The notes under the pieces are model-generated. The model saw nothing but the letters and a program-made list of their open reading frames with translations. It did not search any database and was not told the DNA's origin. A DNA stretch of 64,000 nt, taken from NCBI RefSeq assembly GCF_014696355.1, contig NZ_JACJQA010000026.1, positions 62,001-126,000 of the forward strand. Direction: 5' to 3'. The position numbers were made by a program, and so were the translations under genes. Positions 61,337-64,000 of this stretch are shown in pieces (within the stretch, counting starts at the first letter, position 1; the number at the start of each line of letters is the position of its first letter). The DNA comes from Pseudanabaena sp. FACHB-1998 (GTDB taxonomy: Bacteria > Cyanobacteriota > Cyanobacteriia > Pseudanabaenales > Pseudanabaenaceae).

Positions 61337-62137
61337 ATGAGAAAAAGAATTCAATATATAACTCGGCTAACGAGGGTTTTATTCGCGACTTATTATGCTT
61401 ATATGCTCGAATATCGAGCAGAGTTATTTATTTGGGTGCTCTCTAACTCTTTGCCTTTTATTTTGATGGGGGCTTGGCTTAAGGCTTCGGAGAATGGAGG
61501 ATTTGGGATTACTTCCTTAGAATTTATTCGCTACTTTTTGGCAGTATTTATCGTACGACAATTTAATATTGTGTGGGTGATTTGGGATTTTGAAAAGGAG
61601 TTGCTTTCAGGGCAGCTATCCCATCGCTTGTTACAGCCGATTGATCCTTTTTGGCATCATTTTGTGGGGCATATTGCCGAGCGCTGTGCGAGATTGCCGA
61701 TGTTGGTGGGCTTGATCGCTTTATTTTTTGTGATTTACCCACAATCTTTCTGGATTCCGTCTTGGGCTGATGGCGTTGTGACGATTTTAATTGTGGCGAT
61801 CGCCTTTACCTTGAGATTTTTAATTCAATATACTTTTGGGATGTTTGCCTTTTGGACGGAGCGAGCTAGTGCGATCGAGCAGCTTTGGTTTTTGGCATAT
61901 ATTTTCTTGTCTGGGATTATTGCCCCCCTTGAGGTGTTTCCACTTTTGGTTCGTGAAATTGTGATGTGGACTCCTTTTCCCTATATGGTTTATTTTCCTG
62001 CGACGATTTTAATTGGTAAGGATGTAAATTTTTGGCAGGGTATTGGGGTGATGGCGGGATGGATGGTTGTTTTTTTTGTATTTAGTCGGTGGTTGTGGCG
62101 TAAGGGTATTAAGCAATACTCGGGGATGGGTGCATAA
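61337..62137 (+). CDS. ABC-2 family transporter permease
   Basis: A 266-residue membrane protein with six predicted helices, of the ABC-2/DUF990 permease group: YYAYMLEYRAELFIWVLSNSLPFILMGAWL, FLAVFIVRQFNIVWVIWDFEKELLSGQLSHRLLQPIDPFWHHFVGHIAERCARLPMLVGLIALFF, QYTFGMFAFWTERASAIEQLWFLAYIFLSGIIAPLEVFP, PFPYMVYFPATILIGK. Genes of this group usually occur with a second permease and an ATPase gene; neither is next to it here. It is transcribed away from the polysaccharide exporter genes. Substrate unknown. Confidence 0.82.
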   Translation: MRKRIQYITRLTRVLFATYYAYMLEYRAELFIWVLSNSLPFILMGAWLKASENGGFGITSLEFIRYFLAVFIVRQFNIVWVIWDFEKELLSGQLSHRLLQPIDPFWHHFVGHIAERCARLPMLVGLIALFFVIYPQSFWIPSWADGVVTILIVAIAFTLRFLIQYTFGMFAFWTERASAIEQLWFLAYIFLSGIIAPLEVFPLLVREIVMWTPFPYMVYFPATILIGKDVNFWQGIGVMAGWMVVFFVFSRWLWRKGIKQYSGMGA

Positions 62138-62156
62138 AGCGCAAAGCGCTGTATGC
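62132..62156 (+). terminator. Small triloop palindrome at the permease stop
   Basis: 11-bp arms 62132-62142 and 62146-62156, one mismatch, around AGCGC-AAA-GCGCT. The permease stop codon is in its left arm. Confidence 0.75.
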
Positions 62157-62208
62157 TTAGCTGTTTAGATTAAACTTTTAAATAACCTGTAACACTGGGA
62201 TTGACCAT

Positions 62209-63087
62209 ATGAAATGGGATGAAATGCGCCAAAGCGACAATGTAGAGGATGTGCGAGATGGTTCATCTAGTCCTAGCTCATCACCTATGGGAATGCTGGG
62301 TGGCTTGGGTTTTGGTGGTGTGGCGATCGCTTTGATAGCGAGTTTTGTATTTAAAATTAATCCTGCTCAAATTTTAAGTTTTCTGAACAATACTAGTCAA
62401 AATGTGCCTGCTCCTCAAAGTTTGGTGAAAACCCCTGCTAAGGATCGGGATTCTACTTTTGTGCGATCAGTGCTTGGCGATACGGAGGACACATGGAATC
62501 GGATTTTTAAGCAGCAGCTAAAAACTAATTACCAAGCCCCAAAGTTAGTTTTGTTTAATGGTTATGTGAATTCGGCTTGCGGATCGGCGAAAACTTCGGC
62601 GGGTCCTTTTTACTGTCCCGCCGATCGCAAGGTTTATTTAGATATGGGCTTCTTTAAATATTTAGAAGCAACGGCTGGAAATAATGCTGATTTTGCGAGA
62701 GCCTATGCGATCGCCCATGAGGTGGGGCATCACATTCAAAATTTACGGGGTACTTCGGGCAAGGTTCGGCAATTAAAGTCAAGTTCTAGTAAGGCAAAGG
62801 CTAATGAATTATCTGTGCGTCTGGAGTTGCAAGCGGATTGCTTGGCGGGAGTTTGGGGGCATTTTACGGCTCAGAAAGGATTAATTACCGATCAAGATGT
62901 GGCTAAGGCTCTGGATACAGCCACTCAAATTGGTGATGACTATCTACAAAAGCAATCTAAAAGTGGTCATGTTATTCCTGAGTCTTTTACCCACGGAACT
63001 TCGCAGCAACGAGTTACTTGGTTTAAGCGAGGATTGAATACTGGCGATATTGATCAATGCGATACCTTTGAAGCTAGTCAGTTATAG
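62209..63087 (+). CDS. YpfJ-family neutral zinc metallopeptidase
   Basis: A 292-residue protein of the putative neutral zinc metallopeptidase family (YpfJ). The start MKWDEMRQSDNVEDVRDG is characteristic. A Gly-rich transmembrane helix (about 29-50) follows, then ACGSAKTSAGPFYCPADRKVYLDMGFF, the zinc motif HEVGHH at 170-175, and LELQADCLAGVWGHFTA with a further ligand. Predicted to be anchored in the inner membrane with the catalytic domain outside. Substrate unknown. It is convergent with the cation transporter gene, 14 bp apart. Confidence 0.9.
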   Translation: MKWDEMRQSDNVEDVRDGSSSPSSSPMGMLGGLGFGGVAIALIASFVFKINPAQILSFLNNTSQNVPAPQSLVKTPAKDRDSTFVRSVLGDTEDTWNRIFKQQLKTNYQAPKLVLFNGYVNSACGSAKTSAGPFYCPADRKVYLDMGFFKYLEATAGNNADFARAYAIAHEVGHHIQNLRGTSGKVRQLKSSSSKAKANELSVRLELQADCLAGVWGHFTAQKGLITDQDVAKALDTATQIGDDYLQKQSKSGHVIPESFTHGTSQQRVTWFKRGLNTGDIDQCDTFEASQL

Positions 63088-63101
63088 GAGTATGGCGACA
63101 G

Positions 63102-63995
63102 CTATAAATCTTGGTCTGTCCAAGATTTGGGATCTTCGAGGGGTTCTAAATGTGTAAAGACATTTATATTGGGAATAGCCGCACAAATTGATGTTTCCAC
63201 TTCTTCACATAGATCGTGTCCCTGTTGAATTGTCCATGAGCCGGGGACTAAGATATGAAAAGATACAAAACGTCTATTCCCAGCCATTCTGGTACGAATT
63301 GCATGAAACTGGACTTTTTGGCGATCGTAGGGAGATAAAATCTCATTGATCATTTGTCTTTCTTCGAGAGGAATTGAAGCATCTAATAGAGCGGAACCAC
63401 TTTCTTGAATGAGTTTGAGCCCAGTCCACACAATATTAGCGGCAACAATCAGAGCAATGAGCGGATCGAGAATTAGCCAACCTGTTACGGAAACTAATAA
63501 TAATCCTAAAATTACTCCCACTGAAGTCCAGACATCGGTTAATAAATGATGAGCGTCAGCTCGTAAAGTGATGGAGTGCAATCGTTTCCCCGCCTTAAGC
63601 AAGATAAGGGCAACTACTCCGTTAACGATTGATGCGAGTATTGATAACCCCAGTCCTAGACCGATTTTTTCGAGTGGCTCAGGGTGAGCGAGTCGAGGAA
63701 TAGCCGCGATCGCGATACTAATGGCGGCTACTAAAATCAACGCCCCTTCAAATCCACTAGAGAAATATTCTGCTTTAGAATGCCCAAAGGCATGTTCTTC
63801 GTCAGGAGGTTTAGCTGCATAGGTTAAAGCCCATACTGCACCCATTGCTGCAACTAGGTTTACTCCCGACTCAAGGGCATCGGAAAGGAATCCCACCGAA
63901 TTTGTTAAAAGATAAGCGCCTAATTTTAAAGCGATTGTTAAGATTGCCGCTCCAATTGAGATAAAAGCATAGTAGCGAGCAGATTGGCTGTGCAT
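63102..63995 (-). CDS. Cation diffusion facilitator (CDF) transporter
   Basis: A 297-residue CDF-family metal efflux protein. The membrane domain has SVGFLSDALESGVNLVAAMGAVWALTYAAKPPDEEHAFGHSKAEYFSSGFEGALILVAA, with the transport-site Asp and Glu in helix 2. LRADAHHLLTDVWTSVGVILGLLLV in helix 5 carries the paired His/Asp ligands. A C-terminal cytoplasmic domain (about 210-297) with HAIRTRMAGNRRFVSFHILVPGSWTI completes it. Metal specificity (Zn, Fe, Mn, Co) is not evident. The ATG lies at the window edge but the gene appears complete. Confidence 0.92.
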   Translation of the reverse strand: MHSQSARYYAFISIGAAILTIALKLGAYLLTNSVGFLSDALESGVNLVAAMGAVWALTYAAKPPDEEHAFGHSKAEYFSSGFEGALILVAAISIAIAAIPRLAHPEPLEKIGLGLGLSILASIVNGVVALILLKAGKRLHSITLRADAHHLLTDVWTSVGVILGLLLVSVTGWLILDPLIALIVAANIVWTGLKLIQESGSALLDASIPLEERQMINEILSPYDRQKVQFHAIRTRMAGNRRFVSFHILVPGSWTIQQGHDLCEEVETSICAAIPNINVFTHLEPLEDPKSWTDQDL

Positions 63996-64000
63996 AGGGA

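Overview
The window is chromosomal DNA from a cyanobacterium. It carries cytochrome b6f genes (petC-petA), photosystem II psbZ, the nitrogen regulator ntcA, the circadian output kinase sasA, an RNase E with a cyanobacterial C-terminal tail, the cyanobacterial order ftsQ-ftsZ without ftsA, and many copies of the HIP1 octamer GCGATCGC. Short intergenic regions and the many long palindromes suggest a Pseudanabaena-like filamentous lineage. That placement is a guess, because no taxonomic marker such as 16S rRNA is present.

Layout. 1-6.2 kb: partial DUF29 protein, SLH-like lipoprotein, DUF2997 protein, PHP phosphoesterase, carotenoid-desaturase-like oxidoreductase, OmpR-type response regulator, yidD, aguB. 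6.3-12.2 kb: metallophosphoesterase, truB, pgm, htpG. 12.6-21.5 kb: small membrane protein, ftsQ, ftsZ, prs, ntcA, secG, an Uma2 protein, coaE, SemiSWEET, NnrU/Z-ISO-like protein, PD-(D/E)XK-like protein. 21.6-27.5 kb: sasA, then a recJ gene split into two halves. An Uma2 gene and an HsdR-like N-terminal fragment lie between the halves, and the fragment is fused in frame to the C-terminal RecJ half. A lone nucleotidyltransferase follows. 27.6-35.6 kb: FHA-TPR protein, membrane coiled-coil protein, an htrA / anti-sigma / sigma-factor module, a 47-residue membrane protein, Rrf2 regulator, ribH, psbZ, and a double histidine phosphatase that seems to start at CTG. 36.4-42.4 kb: rne, Ser/Thr kinase, petC-petA. 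42.5-61.1 kb, all on the minus strand: a surface-polysaccharide locus with dTDP-rhamnose genes rfbA-D, five glycosyltransferase genes, an epimerase, a 3,4-ketoisomerase/aminotransferase/acyltransferase set for a 3-amino-3,6-dideoxyhexose, and a Wzm/Wzt-type ABC exporter. 61.3-64 kb: a second ABC-2 permease, a YpfJ-type metalloprotease and a CDF cation transporter.

The polysaccharide genes read as one pathway. RfbA-B-C-D make dTDP-L-rhamnose. The RfbB product, dTDP-4-keto-6-deoxyglucose, can also feed the ketoisomerase, aminotransferase and acetyltransferase branch. Glycosyltransferases assemble the chain, and the ABC exporter with a carbohydrate-binding C-terminal domain moves it across the inner membrane.

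The most unusual structural feature is a family of more than three dozen long inverted repeats, usually with a 3-nt centre flanked by GC (GC-NNN-GC), between genes. Arms reach 31 bp and are near perfect, yet most differ from copy to copy. Several include the last codons and stop of a neighbouring gene. They occur between convergent, co-directional and divergent genes, so termination alone does not explain them. Both these palindromes and HIP1 are absent from about 47.2 to 61.2 kb, the part of the window that also looks most AT-rich.
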